From Cellulomonas marina (GTDB lineage Bacteria > Actinomycetota > Actinomycetes > Actinomycetales > Cellulomonadaceae): a stretch of 64,000 nt of DNA. Location: positions 1-64,000 of the forward strand of contig NZ_FOKA01000004.1 in NCBI RefSeq assembly GCF_900111925.1, in the 5' to 3' direction. The position numbers and the translations under genes are program-made. Shown here one piece after another: positions 9,030 to 17,812 of this stretch. Below the pieces are notes generated by a model. The model saw only the letters and a list, made by a program, of their open reading frames with translations, made no database searches and was not told the origin of the DNA. The first letter of the stretch is position 1. Every line of letters begins with the position of its first letter.

Positions 9030-9857
9030 GTGCACCCCACCGCCGCCGTCACCGACGGCCCCGCCCCGCAGCCGCCCGCCCCCGGCACGACCGCCGGCCC
9101 CGCCGCCTCCGCCCGGGCCCTGACGAAGGTCTACGGCCAGGGCGCGGGTGAGGTCCGCGCGCTCGACGGCGTCGACGTCGACTTCGCCGCCGGCCGCTTC
9201 ACCGCGATCATGGGCCCCTCGGGCTCCGGCAAGTCCACGCTCCTGCACCTGCTGGCCGGCCTGGACCAGGCCACCTCGGGCTCGGTGCGCCTGGGCGGCA
9301 CGGAGCTGACCGGCCTCGACGACGACGCCCTCACGCTCCTGCGCCGCGAGCGCCTCGGCTTCGTCTTCCAGTCCTTCAATCTGCTGCCCATGTTCACGGC
9401 GGAGCAGAACATCGTCCTGCCGCTGGGCCTCGCCGGCGCCCGACCGGACCCGGCGTGGCTCGACACCCTCGTGCGCACCCTGGGCATCGCCGAGCGCCTC
9501 GGGCACCGGCCGAGCGAGATGTCCGGCGGCCAGCAGCAGCGCGTGGCGATCGCCCGCGCCCTCGTCGCGCGGCCCGAGATCGTGTTCGCCGACGAGCCCA
9601 CCGGCAACCTCGACTCGCGCTCGGGGGCGCAGGTGCTCAGCTTCCTGCGCCGCTCCGTGCGCGAGCTGGGCGGCACGGTCGTGATGGTGACGCACGACCC
9701 CGCGGCCGCCGCCTACGCCGACCGCGTCGTGCTGCTCGCCGACGGCAGGGTCGCCGGCGAGATCGCGGACCCGACGCCGGACTCCGTGCTGTCGGCGCTC
9801 GACGCCCTGCGCCAGCTCGACGGGTCGCCCGCGCTGCCGACGGGCGGTGCCCGCTGA
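9030..9857 (+). CDS. MacB-type ABC exporter ATPase
   Basis: The 275-residue ATPase energises the permease that follows. It has Walker A GPSGSGKST, Q-loop FVFQSFNLLPM, signature MSGGQQQRVAIARAL, Walker B IVFADEPTGNLDS and H-loop VMVTHD. The LolD/MacB subfamily typically acts on lipids, lipoproteins, peptides or drugs. The first 30 residues are Pro/Ala-rich. GTG 9030 follows GAGGAGAG at good spacing, and TAGCGT near 8992-8997 may be its -10. The stop overlaps the permease ATG (TGATG), giving tight translational coupling. Confidence 0.94.
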   Translation: MHPTAAVTDGPAPQPPAPGTTAGPAASARALTKVYGQGAGEVRALDGVDVDFAAGRFTAIMGPSGSGKSTLLHLLAGLDQATSGSVRLGGTELTGLDDDALTLLRRERLGFVFQSFNLLPMFTAEQNIVLPLGLAGARPDPAWLDTLVRTLGIAERLGHRPSEMSGGQQQRVAIARALVARPEIVFADEPTGNLDSRSGAQVLSFLRRSVRELGGTVVMVTHDPAAAAYADRVVLLADGRVAGEIADPTPDSVLSALDALRQLDGSPALPTGGAR

Positions 9858-12457
9858 TGCTGCGCCTCACCTTCGCGCAGATGCGCCGCAGCCTGCCGCG
9901 GCTCGTGGCCGCGGGCCTGGCGGTCGCGCTCGGCACGGCCTTCGTCGCCGCGACGCTGCTCGCGGGCGACGTCCTCACCCGCACCACCTACGACTCCGTC
10001 ACCGCCTCCTTCGGGCGGGCGGACCTCGTCGTCACGCGGGCGGAGCTGGAGCCGGCCGCCGTCGACGCCGCCGGCGACGTCCCGGGCGTGGACGCCGTCG
10101 CACCCCTGGACCAGGCGGTGCTCTCGGTCGCGGCGGGCGGCCGGACCGCCTACCCGCTCGTCCTGCCCGCCCCCGGCGACGAGCGCCTCGCCTCCGTCCG
10201 GGCCACCGCGGGCGTCCTGCCGCAGGCGCCCGGGCAGATCGCCCTGCCGGCGACCACGGCGACGCAGCTCGACGTCGGCGTCGGCGACCGCGTGCAGGTC
10301 GCCTTCTCCACGCCCGGCCCGGACGACACCTGGGTGGAGAGCACCGCCGACGTGGCCGTCACCGGCATCACCGCCGACGTGGCAGGCGCCTGGCAGCGCT
10401 ACGGCGGCGCCGGTCTCGCGGACCCCGCCGACCTCGCGACGTGGGTCGGTGTCGGCACGGTGCCGACCCTGCTCGTCGCGGTCGACCCCGGCGCCGACGT
10501 CACCGCCGTCCAGGCCGCACTCCGGTCCGAGGTCGCCCCGGCCACGGGGGCCACGCCCCAGGTGCTCACCCGCGACGAGGCCGCCCGCGCCGCGGTGGCC
10601 GAGCTGTCCGGCGACGCCGACGTGCTCGTCGCCGTCGCGCTGGCCTTCGCCGCCGTGGCCCTCGTGGTCGCCGCGCTCGTCATCGCCAACACGTTCGCCG
10701 TGCTCGTCGCGCAGCGGACCCGGACCCTGGCGCTGCTGCGCTGCGTCGGCGCACGCCGCTCGCAGCTGGCCGCGTCGGTCGTCACCGAGGCGGCCGTCCT
10801 CGGCCTGGCCGCGTCCGTCGCCGGGCTGCTGGGCGGCACGGCGCTCGTGCAGGTCGTGCTGCTCGTGCTGGCCCGCACCTCCCCCGACGTGCCGCTGCCG
10901 ACCACCGTCGCGCCGGGCCTCGCGGCGGTCGTCGCGCCGCTCGTCGTCGGGACGGTCGTCACGGTGCTCGCCGCGCTCGTCCCGGCGCGCGAGGCGACCC
11001 GCGTCAGCCCCGTCGCCGCGCTGCGCCCGCTCGACGCGCCCGTGCTCGGCGCGGCGGCCGGCCGCGTGCGCGCCGCCGTGTCGCTCGTCTCCGTCGTGCT
11101 GGGCGGACTGACCCTGGCCGCCGCCGTCGCCACGGGCCTCGTGCTCGGCGGCGGGGCGCTGCCGGCCCTCGCCCTGGGGATCCTGGGCGGCACGGTGTCG
11201 TTCGTCGGCGTGCTCGTCGGCGCCGTGCTGTGGGTGCCGCGCCTCGTCGCCGGGGTCGGTGCGCTCCTGGCGCGGACAGGCCCGTCGGCCCGGCTCGCCG
11301 CCGCCAACACGCTGCGCAACCCGCGACGCACCACGGCCACCTCGGCCGCGCTGCTCATCGGCGTCACCCTCGTGGCGATGATGAGCACGGGCGCCGCCAC
11401 GGCCCGCACGACGCTGGCCGCGGAGCTCGACGAGCAGTACGCCGTCGACCTCGCGGTCACCTCCCTCGCCGGTCCCGGCGAGGCGGCGCTGCCGGCGTCC
11501 GCCGCCGACGACGTCGACCGCGTCGACGGCGTGGCCCGGGTCGCCGCCCTGGCCGGTGCGCCCGTGCTCGAGCTCGGCGGGCAGGAGCTCGGCGGCGGCA
11601 CGACGGTCCTCGGCCTCGACCCGGCCGACGCCGGGGTCCTGCGGGCGCCGGACCTCGTCGCCCCGCTCGAGGACGGCACCGTGCTCGTGCCGGAGCGGCT
11701 CACGGAGAGCTACCTCGTCGTGCGTGACGGCGACACGGTCACCCTCACCGCCGGCAGCACGGCGGCCGGCAGCACCGCGGAGGACGGATCGGTCGTCGAC
11801 CCCGCCGTGGGCGGCCAGACGCTCACGCTGCGCGCGGTGGTCGGCGACGTGCCGTCCGACGGCCTCCTCGTCACGGCGGCGACGCTCGCGCGCCTCGCCC
11901 CGGAGGCGGGCACGACGTCGGTCTGGGCGGCCCTGTCGGACGACGCGACGCCCTCCGCCGTCCTCGCGGCGGTCCAGGAGGCCCTGCCGACCGACGTCCC
12001 GCTGCAGGCCGTGTCCGGCGCGGCCGAGCGGGAGTCCTACGACCAGGTCATCGACACGATGCTGCTCGTCGTCGTCGGGCTGCTGGCCGTCGCGGTGGTC
12101 ATCGCCCTCGTCGGCGTGGCCAACACGCTCAGCCTCTCGGTCATCGAGCGGCGACGGGAGTCGGCGACCCTGCGGGCCATCGGCCTCACCCGGGGCCAGC
12201 TCCGCCGGACGCTCGCGGTGGAGGGGGTGCTCGTCGCCGGGGTCGGCACGCTGGCCGGGACCGTGCTGGGCCTGCTCTACGGCTGGGCCGGGGCGGCGGC
12301 CGTGCTCGGCCCGGCCGGGCAGGTGCGGCTCGGGTGGCCCCTGCGGGACCTGGCGATCGTGCTGGTCGTGGCCCTCGTCGCCGGGCTGGCCGCCTCGGTG
12401 CTGCCGGCGCGCTCCGCGACGCGCACGCCCCCCGTCGCGGCGCTCGCCGTCGACTGA
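9857..12457 (+). CDS. FtsX-domain ABC exporter permease
   Basis: An 866-residue permease with the duplicated layout of large actinobacterial FtsX-type transporters: an N-terminal helix (RLVAAGLAVALGTAFVAATL), a large extracytoplasmic domain, three helices of a first FtsX domain (about residues 255-400) ending in PVAALRP, two extra central helices, a second extracytoplasmic domain, and a second FtsX domain of three helices (about 725-860) ending in PVAALAVD. Both FtsX domains end in the usual R/V-P-V-A-A-L. The start overlaps the ATPase stop. The substrate is unknown; antimicrobial peptide or lipoprotein export is typical of the family. Confidence 0.92.
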   Translation: MLRLTFAQMRRSLPRLVAAGLAVALGTAFVAATLLAGDVLTRTTYDSVTASFGRADLVVTRAELEPAAVDAAGDVPGVDAVAPLDQAVLSVAAGGRTAYPLVLPAPGDERLASVRATAGVLPQAPGQIALPATTATQLDVGVGDRVQVAFSTPGPDDTWVESTADVAVTGITADVAGAWQRYGGAGLADPADLATWVGVGTVPTLLVAVDPGADVTAVQAALRSEVAPATGATPQVLTRDEAARAAVAELSGDADVLVAVALAFAAVALVVAALVIANTFAVLVAQRTRTLALLRCVGARRSQLAASVVTEAAVLGLAASVAGLLGGTALVQVVLLVLARTSPDVPLPTTVAPGLAAVVAPLVVGTVVTVLAALVPAREATRVSPVAALRPLDAPVLGAAAGRVRAAVSLVSVVLGGLTLAAAVATGLVLGGGALPALALGILGGTVSFVGVLVGAVLWVPRLVAGVGALLARTGPSARLAAANTLRNPRRTTATSAALLIGVTLVAMMSTGAATARTTLAAELDEQYAVDLAVTSLAGPGEAALPASAADDVDRVDGVARVAALAGAPVLELGGQELGGGTTVLGLDPADAGVLRAPDLVAPLEDGTVLVPERLTESYLVVRDGDTVTLTAGSTAAGSTAEDGSVVDPAVGGQTLTLRAVVGDVPSDGLLVTAATLARLAPEAGTTSVWAALSDDATPSAVLAAVQEALPTDVPLQAVSGAAERESYDQVIDTMLLVVVGLLAVAVVIALVGVANTLSLSVIERRRESATLRAIGLTRGQLRRTLAVEGVLVAGVGTLAGTVLGLLYGWAGAAAVLGPAGQVRLGWPLRDLAIVLVVALVAGLAASVLPARSATRTPPVAALAVD

Positions 12458-12513
12458 CGGCGGTCCGCGGACCCTGTCACGGGCGCGGCCGGGCGACGAG
12501 GGGTCGGTGCCCC

Positions 12514-13032
12514 TCAGCGCCCGCCGCGCCCGTCGTCGTCGGTGGTCGCCGCGACCACCGACGGCGTGAGCAGGCCGGCGCCGACCACGAGGGCGAGCGC
12601 CGTCAGCAGCAGGACGGCCGGCGGGGCGCCGCTCGTCGCCCAGCCGGTGCTGACGATCACGAGCAGCACCTGGATCATCAGGACGGGACCGCGCGGCCAC
12701 CGCTGCCCGTCCGCGAGGGCGAGCGAGCCCCGCCACAGCAGCGCCGCCACCCCCAGCGCCAGCACGACGAGGAACACCACAGCACCGATCGACCCCTGCC
12801 CCTGCCCCGCCGCCAGGCCGCGCCCGAGGTCGACGACGAGCAGCACCGCCAGCCCGGCGAGCAGCACGGCCTCGAGCAGCACCCCCGTGGCCACGACGGC
12901 CAGCGCTCGCGGGCGCACCTGGCGGAGGTCGACGAGGAGCCGGCGCCCCGGCGCGCGGTCTGCACCACCCGGACCGCTCGGACCGCCCGGCGCGGCGGGC
13001 GGCGGGGGCGGCGGCGCGGCGCGAGGAGGCAC
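12514..13032 (-). CDS. four-helix membrane protein of unknown function
   Basis: A 172-residue protein with a Pro/Gly-rich N-terminus, then four hydrophobic helices (around residues 45-70, 83-100, 115-130 and 138-158) and a short charged C-terminal tail. Small integral membrane proteins of this layout are common in actinobacteria, but I cannot name a family. Support for the gene: codon third positions are GC-saturated, and GTG 13032 lies exactly six bases after TAGGCT (13044-13039), the leaderless pattern seen at several neighbours. It converges with the ABC exporter, 56 bp from its stop. Confidence 0.72.
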   Translation of the reverse strand: MPPRAAPPPPPPAAPGGPSGPGGADRAPGRRLLVDLRQVRPRALAVVATGVLLEAVLLAGLAVLLVVDLGRGLAAGQGQGSIGAVVFLVVLALGVAALLWRGSLALADGQRWPRGPVLMIQVLLVIVSTGWATSGAPPAVLLLTALALVVGAGLLTPSVVAATTDDDGRGGR

Positions 13033-13526
13033 GCGGGCAGCCTACGGCGGGACACGACGAGCGGATCGTCGCATCGACCCGGCCCGGCCCGGCTCCGCCC
13101 GGTGACTTGTGCTCCTCCTGGACGGATCCCGAGAGGGACCGGTGGTGTACCACGCCGGGCTGCGTGCTCGTGACAGCCGTGCGACGATGGACGGGCCGTC
13201 CCCGACCGGGACGGCGTGCAGCACCCCCGTCGCCGGGGCCGCGCCACCGGGCCGGCCCCGCCCCGGGCAGCCCCTGACCACCCAGCTGACCAGCAGCTCC
13301 ACCGGACGTCCCCGACAGACGGGACGTGCGGAACGGTCCGGCGCGGCGACAGCGACCGGTGTGACGCAGTCCTCACTCGTCATCGGCTCGAAACCTCCGC
13401 GTAACCCTTGTGCCGCGGCCCCGCGGGTGTGAACCTAGTACCAGCAAGTCATCCCACCCCTCGGCCCTCGGGCCGCCGCACGCCCTGGACCGGGCGTTGC
13501 CCCAGCATGCTGTGAGGAGATGTCCC
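13033..13526. promoter_or_regulatory. whiB1 upstream region
   Basis: This 494-bp gap has short open frames on both strands but none with convincing codon use or start. It presumably holds the whiB1 promoter; GAACCTAGTACC near 13430-13441 is the best AT-containing -10 candidate. A long untranslated leader is plausible because whiB genes are often controlled by several upstream sites. I see no clear inverted repeat strong enough to call an operator. Confidence 0.4.
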
Positions 13527-13775
13527 ATGGATTGGCGCCACCGCGCAGCCTGTCTCGACGAGGACCCGGAGCTCTTCTTCCCGATCGGGAACACGGGCCC
13601 CGCGCTGTCCCAGATCGAGGAGGCGAAGGCCGTCTGCCGTCGGTGCGACGTCGCCGACACGTGCCTGAAGTGGGCGCTCGAGACCGGGCAGGACGCCGGC
13701 GTCTGGGGCGGCCTCTCCGAGGACGAGCGCCGCGCGCTCAAGCGCCGCACGGCGCGCCAGCGCCGCGCGAGCTGA
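13527..13775 (+). CDS. whiB1: WhiB1-type iron-sulfur transcription regulator
   Basis: This 82-residue Wbl protein binds a [4Fe-4S] cluster through Cys9, Cys37, Cys40 and Cys46, the same positions as M. tuberculosis WhiB1. It also has the GVWGG turn and the basic tail LKRRTARQRR for DNA contact. The mycobacterial protein is an essential NO-responsive regulator that binds the sigma-A C-terminal domain. ATG 13527 follows GAGGAG at proper spacing and begins at the conserved MDWRHRAAC, so extensions to 13410 are rejected. It is convergent with the PdtaS-like kinase gene, matching the mycobacterial Rv3219/Rv3220c arrangement. Confidence 0.97.
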   Translation: MDWRHRAACLDEDPELFFPIGNTGPALSQIEEAKAVCRRCDVADTCLKWALETGQDAGVWGGLSEDERRALKRRTARQRRAS

Positions 13776-13821
13776 CCTCGCCGCCAGGACCGCCGGCACG
13801 CACGACCAGCAGGACCTCACG

Positions 13822-13852
13822 GGAGGGCCGGTGCCCAGGGCACCGGCCCTCC
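13822..13852. terminator. hairpin between whiB1 and the convergent kinase gene
   Basis: A perfect 14-bp stem (GGAGGGCCGGTGCC at 13822-13835 with its complement at 13839-13852) and a 3-base loop. It is followed on the plus strand by CTGTCGTCC rather than a T run, as usual for high-GC actinobacteria. It most likely ends whiB1 transcription. Symmetry would let it also act on the opposite strand, but the kinase stop is 70 bp away. Confidence 0.8.
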
Positions 13853-13921
13853 TGTCGTCCCCGCCGACGAGGGCCCGGGGACGAGCGGCTCAGCAGACGG
13901 ACCGCTGGGGGCGCGCGCCGC

Positions 13922-15406
13922 TCAGGAGACGAGCGACCCCGTCTCACGCCCCTGCCGCAGCACGGCGTCCATGGCGACGAGCGTGCCGCCGTCGGGCCGC
14001 GGCGACCACGCGATGGCCCCGCGCAGCTCGTTGACGACGAGCGTCGAGACGATCTGCGTCCCGAGCCCGGTGCCGGCGCCCTTGCCCTCCGGCAGGCCGG
14101 CGCCGTCGTCGGCCACCTCCACGTGCAGGGCGTCGCCGGACCGCTCGGCCGTGACCGTGACGCTCCCCGTCTCCCGCCCCTCGAACCCGTGCTCGACGGC
14201 GTTCGTCACGAGCTCGGTGAGCACGAGCGCGAGGGCCGTCGCGTCGGCCGCCGGCACGGACCCGAAGGTCCCCTGCACGACCGTGCGCACGTGCGCGCCA
14301 CGGCTGGCCACGTCCGCCGCCAGGCGCAGGCTCCGCCCGACGAGGTCGTCGAACGGGACCGCCTCGTCGATCGTCTGCGACAGCGTCTCGTGCACGAGCG
14401 CGATCGTCGCCACCCGGCGCGTGGCCTCCCCCAGCGCCTCGCGCGCCTCGGGGCTGCCCACCCGCCGCGCCTGCAGCCGCAGCAGCGCGGCCACGGTCTG
14501 CAGGTTGTTCTTCACGCGGTGGTGGATCTCGCGGATCGTCGCGTCCTTCGTGATGAGCTCGCGCTCCCGGCGCCGCAGCTCGGTCACGTCGCGGCACAGC
14601 AGCACCGCGCCGAGCCGCTCCCCCGCCTCGAGCAGCGGCACCGACCGCACCGACAGCGCGACGCCGTGCGCCTCGATGTCCGTGCGCCAGGGCGCGCGCC
14701 CCATGAGGACGAGCGGCATGGCCTCGTCGAGCGCCTCGGCCTGCGCGAGCAGCTCCGTGACCGTCTCGACGAGGGACCGCCCGACGAGGTCGCCCAGCGC
14801 GCCGAGCCGGTGGAAGCACGACAGCGCGTTGGGGCTGGCGTAGAGGACGTCGCCCTCGCCGTTGAGCCGCAGCAGGCCGTCGCCGACGCGCGGGGCGCCC
14901 CGGCGCGGGCCGCTCGTGCCGTCCGGCGCGGGGAACTCGCCCCGGCTGATCATCCCGACGAGGTCGTCGGCCGCCTCGACGTAGTTCAGCTCGAGCCGGC
15001 TGGGGGTGCGCGCGCCGCCGAGGTTCGTCTGCCGCGCCAGCACGGCCAACGGCCGGCCGTTGCGCACCACCGGCACCGCCTCCTCGCGCACCGCGTAGGG
15101 CCCGTACCAGCGCGGCTCGCGCGAGCGCAGCGGGCGCAGCTCGGCGAGGCTGCGCTGGAGCTGGGCGCGCTGCCCCTCGGCCGGGTGCGTGCCGACGACG
15201 TCGTCGTAGTGCACCGTGGCGCCCGTCGAGGGGCGGCAGTGCGCCAGCGCGACGAAGTCCCCGTCCCGCGTCGGCAGCCACAGCACGAGGTCGGCGAACG
15301 CGAGGTCGGACACGAGCTGCCAGTCCCCGACCAGCAGGTGCAGCCACTCGAGGTCCGAGGGGTCCACCTCGGCGTGCCGGGCGGCCAGGGCGCTCATCGT
15401 GGACAC
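13922..15406 (-). CDS. pdtaS: PdtaS-like sensor histidine kinase (GAF-PAS-HisKA_2)
   Basis: A soluble histidine kinase of 494 residues: an N-terminal GAF-like domain (about 1-160), a PAS domain with LLRLNGEGDVLYASPNA (about 190-290), then HisKA_2 with IREIHHRVKNNLQTVAALLR (phosphoacceptor His) and HATPase_c (VLTELVTNAVEHGF, VADDGAGLP, GLGTQI). It matches M. tuberculosis PdtaS (Rv3220c), which phosphorylates the RNA-binding antiterminator PdtaR. The whiB1 neighbourhood supports orthology. No transmembrane segment is present. The GTG start lies six bases after TACGCT (15418-15413), so the message is probably leaderless. No pdtaR is in this window. Confidence 0.92.
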   Translation of the reverse strand: MSTMSALAARHAEVDPSDLEWLHLLVGDWQLVSDLAFADLVLWLPTRDGDFVALAHCRPSTGATVHYDDVVGTHPAEGQRAQLQRSLAELRPLRSREPRWYGPYAVREEAVPVVRNGRPLAVLARQTNLGGARTPSRLELNYVEAADDLVGMISRGEFPAPDGTSGPRRGAPRVGDGLLRLNGEGDVLYASPNALSCFHRLGALGDLVGRSLVETVTELLAQAEALDEAMPLVLMGRAPWRTDIEAHGVALSVRSVPLLEAGERLGAVLLCRDVTELRRRERELITKDATIREIHHRVKNNLQTVAALLRLQARRVGSPEAREALGEATRRVATIALVHETLSQTIDEAVPFDDLVGRSLRLAADVASRGAHVRTVVQGTFGSVPAADATALALVLTELVTNAVEHGFEGRETGSVTVTAERSGDALHVEVADDGAGLPEGKGAGTGLGTQIVSTLVVNELRGAIAWSPRPDGGTLVAMDAVLRQGRETGSLVS

Positions 15407-15534
15407 GGGCCCAGCGTAGGGCTCGGGGCCGTGCGTCCCGGGCGGCGGCGGTCGCGGTGGCGGTGGCGGTACGGTCGGCTGCGACGGCGACCGGTCGGGA
15501 CCACGACGGGCCCGTCGAGGCGAGAGGGAGTCCG

Positions 15535-16044
15535 ATGCACCTGACCGTGGCGCTCGACGTGCCGGCCGACGCGCACCGCGCGGGCCGCATGCTCGCCGAC
15601 CCCTCCTACGTCGCCGCCAAGGTCGCCGCGACGGGTGCGACGGAGCAGCACGTCGACGTGACCGGCTCGGCCGCGGGCTCCTTCACGGTCACCACCCGCC
15701 GCTCCCTGCCCACCGACCAGATCCCCGCGCAGATGCGGTCGCTCGTCGGGAACGCCCTCGACGTGCGCCAGGCCGAGGCGTGGGAGGCGGCGGCCGACGA
15801 CGGCACCCGCACCGGCACCGTCGCGCTCGAGATCCACGGCGCACCGCTGCGCCTGACGGGCACCGTCCGGCTGGAGCCGACCGGCCCGGCGGCGAGCCGG
15901 CTCGTCTACGACGGGGAGCTCAAGGCCTCGGTGCCGCTCTTCGCCGCGGCCGTGGAGCAGGCGGCGTCCGGTGCGGTGCGCCAGGCGCTGTCCGTCGAGC
16001 GCGGCGTGGCCGCCCGCTGGCTCGCGGAGAACCCCGAGCCCTGA
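15535..16044 (+). CDS. DUF2505 protein (START/SRPBCC-like fold)
   Basis: This 169-residue protein matches the actinobacterial DUF2505 layout: it opens MHLTVALDVPADAHRAGRML, alternates short beta strands, and ends in a long amphipathic helix (FAAAVEQAASGAVRQALSVE). The family is predicted to form a START-like cup that binds hydrophobic ligands; no function is established to my knowledge. ATG 15535 follows GAGAGGGAG. Divergent from the PdtaS-like kinase, with the importer operon downstream, it looks like a single-gene unit. Confidence 0.82.
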   Translation: MHLTVALDVPADAHRAGRMLADPSYVAAKVAATGATEQHVDVTGSAAGSFTVTTRRSLPTDQIPAQMRSLVGNALDVRQAEAWEAAADDGTRTGTVALEIHGAPLRLTGTVRLEPTGPAASRLVYDGELKASVPLFAAAVEQAASGAVRQALSVERGVAARWLAENPEP

Positions 16045-16168
16045 GGACGGATCGCCCATCCGAACACCGATCGGACGGTCGGTTTCACCCTGCGGCGCGC
16101 TGACCTGCGACGACGTGCGGCAGGCCGCGCCGCCCCGCATAACGATGACGTCACGGTCCGCGGGAGGC

Positions 16169-16198
16169 TTGACAGTCCCGACGGGCGGAGGGAACAGT
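16169..16198 (+). promoter_or_regulatory. promoter of the oligosaccharide importer operon
   Basis: A consensus -35 TTGACA (16169-16174) is followed after 18 bp by a weak -10 AACAGT (16193-16198). Transcription would begin near 16205, just before the first LacI-type operator, leaving a leader of about 145 bases to the GTG at 16351. The poor -10 is consistent with a regulated promoter. Confidence 0.55.
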
Positions 16199-16211
16199 TC
16201 CACCCAGCGCG

Positions 16212-16247
16212 TGGGAGCGCTCCCGCAGAACCGCGGGAGCGCTCCCA
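16212..16247. promoter_or_regulatory. paired CebR/CelR-type LacI operators
   Basis: Two 14-bp palindromic sites, TGGGAGCGCTCCCG (16212-16225) and CGGGAGCGCTCCCA (16234-16247), share the core GGGAGCGCTCCC, which is the known binding sequence of CebR (Streptomyces) and CelR (Thermobifida fusca) for cellobiose-inducible genes. Centres are 22 bp apart, about two helical turns, so two dimers could bind one DNA face. They lie at and just past the predicted transcription start, a repressing position. The LacI-family gene at 20260 is the natural partner. Confidence 0.93.
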
Positions 16248-16350
16248 GGACCGGTACCCGGTCCCCGTCGCCCGGCCGGTGGAGTGCCCGGACGGCGGTG
16301 CCGACCACGGGTGGGGGCGAGGACGCCCCCACGAGACGAAGGAGTCAACA

Positions 16351-17688
16351 GTGCGCACCAGGACACGGACCAGTGCTCGGACCGCGTGGCAGGTCACGGC
16401 CGGCGCGGCCGGCCTCAGCCTCCTCGTGGCGGCGTGCTCCAGCGGCGGCTCCGGCAGCTCGGACGACGCGACGAGCGAGGGCACGGACGGCGAGCAGATC
16501 ACGCTGACCGTCGCCACGTTCAACGACTTCGGCTACACCGACGAGCTGCTGGCGGAGTACACGGCGGAGAACCCGAACATCACGGTCGAGCACGTGAAGG
16601 CCGCCCGCTCGGAGGACGCCCGCGCCAACCTCACGACGAAGCTCGCCGCGGGCGGCGCCGGCCTCGCCGACATCGAGGGCGTCGAGGTCGACTGGCTGCC
16701 CGAGCTCATGCAGAGCTCCAACCTGTTCCTCGACATGTCCGACCCGGCGGTCGAGGGCCGCTGGTCCGACTGGAAGGTCAAGCAGGCCACGACGCCCGAG
16801 GGCACGCTCTTCGGCTACGCGACCGACACCGGCCCCGAGGCCATCTGCTACCGCTCGGACCTGTTCGAGGCCGCCGGCCTGCCGACGGACCGCGAGGAGG
16901 TCGCCGAGCTCCTCGGTGGCGACGACGCGACGTGGGAGGACTACTTCGAGGTCGGCCGCACGTTCACCGCGGCGTCCGACTCGGCGTGGTTCGACTCGGC
17001 CAACGCCATCTACCAGGGCCTCGTCAACCAGATGGAGGCGGCGTACGAGGACACGGACGGCACGCCGAAGGACCTCGCCGAGAACGAGGAGGTCAAGGCG
17101 ATCTACGAGCAGACGCTCGCCGCCGCCGTCGACGACGACCTCTCGGCGCACGTCAACCAGTGGACCCCCGACTGGGAGGCCGCGTTCCAGGCCGACGGCT
17201 TCGCCACGATGCTGTGCCCGGCGTGGATGACCGGCCCCATCGAGGAGCGCGCCGGCGGCGTCACCGGCTGGGACGTCGCGGACGTCTTCCCCGGCGGCGG
17301 CGGCAACTGGGGCGGGTCGTTCCTGTCGGTGCCCGCCTCCGGTGAGCACACGGAGGAGGCCAAGAAGCTGGCCGAGTGGCTGAGCCGCCCGGAGACGCAG
17401 ATCAAGGCCTTCACCAACGCGGGCACCTTCCCGAGCCAGGTCGAGGCGTACGAGGACGAGACCCTCCTGTCGTCGACCAACGAGTTCTTCAACGACGCGC
17501 CCGTGGGTCAGATCTTCTCGGAGCGCGCGCTGAACATCGACGTCGCGCCGTACAAGGGCCCGAACTACTTCGCCATCCACACGACGGTGAACGACGCCAT
17601 CACCAAGGTGGACGTCGAGCAGTCGGCCGACGCGGACTCCGCGTGGGACGGCGCCGTCCAGGCCGCCAAGGACCTCGGCATCTACTGA
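16351..17688 (+). CDS. CebE-like sugar-binding lipoprotein
   Basis: Extracellular solute-binding protein of 445 residues for an ABC importer. Residues 1-28 form a lipoprotein signal peptide ending LVAAC, with Cys29 the lipidation site, then a Gly/Ser/Asp linker and a SBP_bac_1 domain (TLTVATFNDFGYTDEL through AKDLGIY). Operator type and linked permeases point to cellobiose or cello-oligosaccharides (inference); the sequence alone would also fit other oligosaccharides. GTG 16351 has GAAGGAG upstream. A strong hairpin separates it from the permease genes, fitting the usual excess of binding protein. Confidence 0.93.
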   Translation: MRTRTRTSARTAWQVTAGAAGLSLLVAACSSGGSGSSDDATSEGTDGEQITLTVATFNDFGYTDELLAEYTAENPNITVEHVKAARSEDARANLTTKLAAGGAGLADIEGVEVDWLPELMQSSNLFLDMSDPAVEGRWSDWKVKQATTPEGTLFGYATDTGPEAICYRSDLFEAAGLPTDREEVAELLGGDDATWEDYFEVGRTFTAASDSAWFDSANAIYQGLVNQMEAAYEDTDGTPKDLAENEEVKAIYEQTLAAAVDDDLSAHVNQWTPDWEAAFQADGFATMLCPAWMTGPIEERAGGVTGWDVADVFPGGGGNWGGSFLSVPASGEHTEEAKKLAEWLSRPETQIKAFTNAGTFPSQVEAYEDETLLSSTNEFFNDAPVGQIFSERALNIDVAPYKGPNYFAIHTTVNDAITKVDVEQSADADSAWDGAVQAAKDLGIY

Positions 17689-17696
17689 CCGGACCG

Positions 17697-17730
17697 GCCG
17701 GGCGGCGGGGCTCCTCCCCCGCCGCCCGGC
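17697..17730 (+). terminator. intercistronic hairpin after the binding-protein gene
   Basis: GCCGGGCGGCGGGG (17697-17710) pairs with its exact complement at 17717-17730 around a 6-base loop. It lies 9 bp after the binding-protein stop, within the operon and with no new promoter evident. Such structures commonly stabilise the upstream message or reduce read-through, so more binding protein than permease is made. Confidence 0.75.
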
Positions 17731-17812
17731 ACCCCGGGGCGCGACCGCCGCGCACCCGCACCCCGCCCGGCTCCTGCCACGCCCGCCCCGGCCCCGACGA
17801 CGCGAGGACCCC

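Noticed and set aside
6389..9088. 899-residue minus-strand open frame opposite the kinase and regulator
   Set aside because: Low-complexity Gly/Arg/Asp composition and overlap with two certain genes.
9713..13153. 1146-residue open frame on the minus strand opposite the exporter permease
   Set aside because: It is antisense to a clear FtsX permease, rich in Arg/Gly/His, and is an expected by-product of GC-saturated third positions.
13042..13432. small genes in the whiB1 upstream region on either strand
   Set aside because: Several overlapping short frames compete, none with ribosome-binding site, domain or consistent codon bias.
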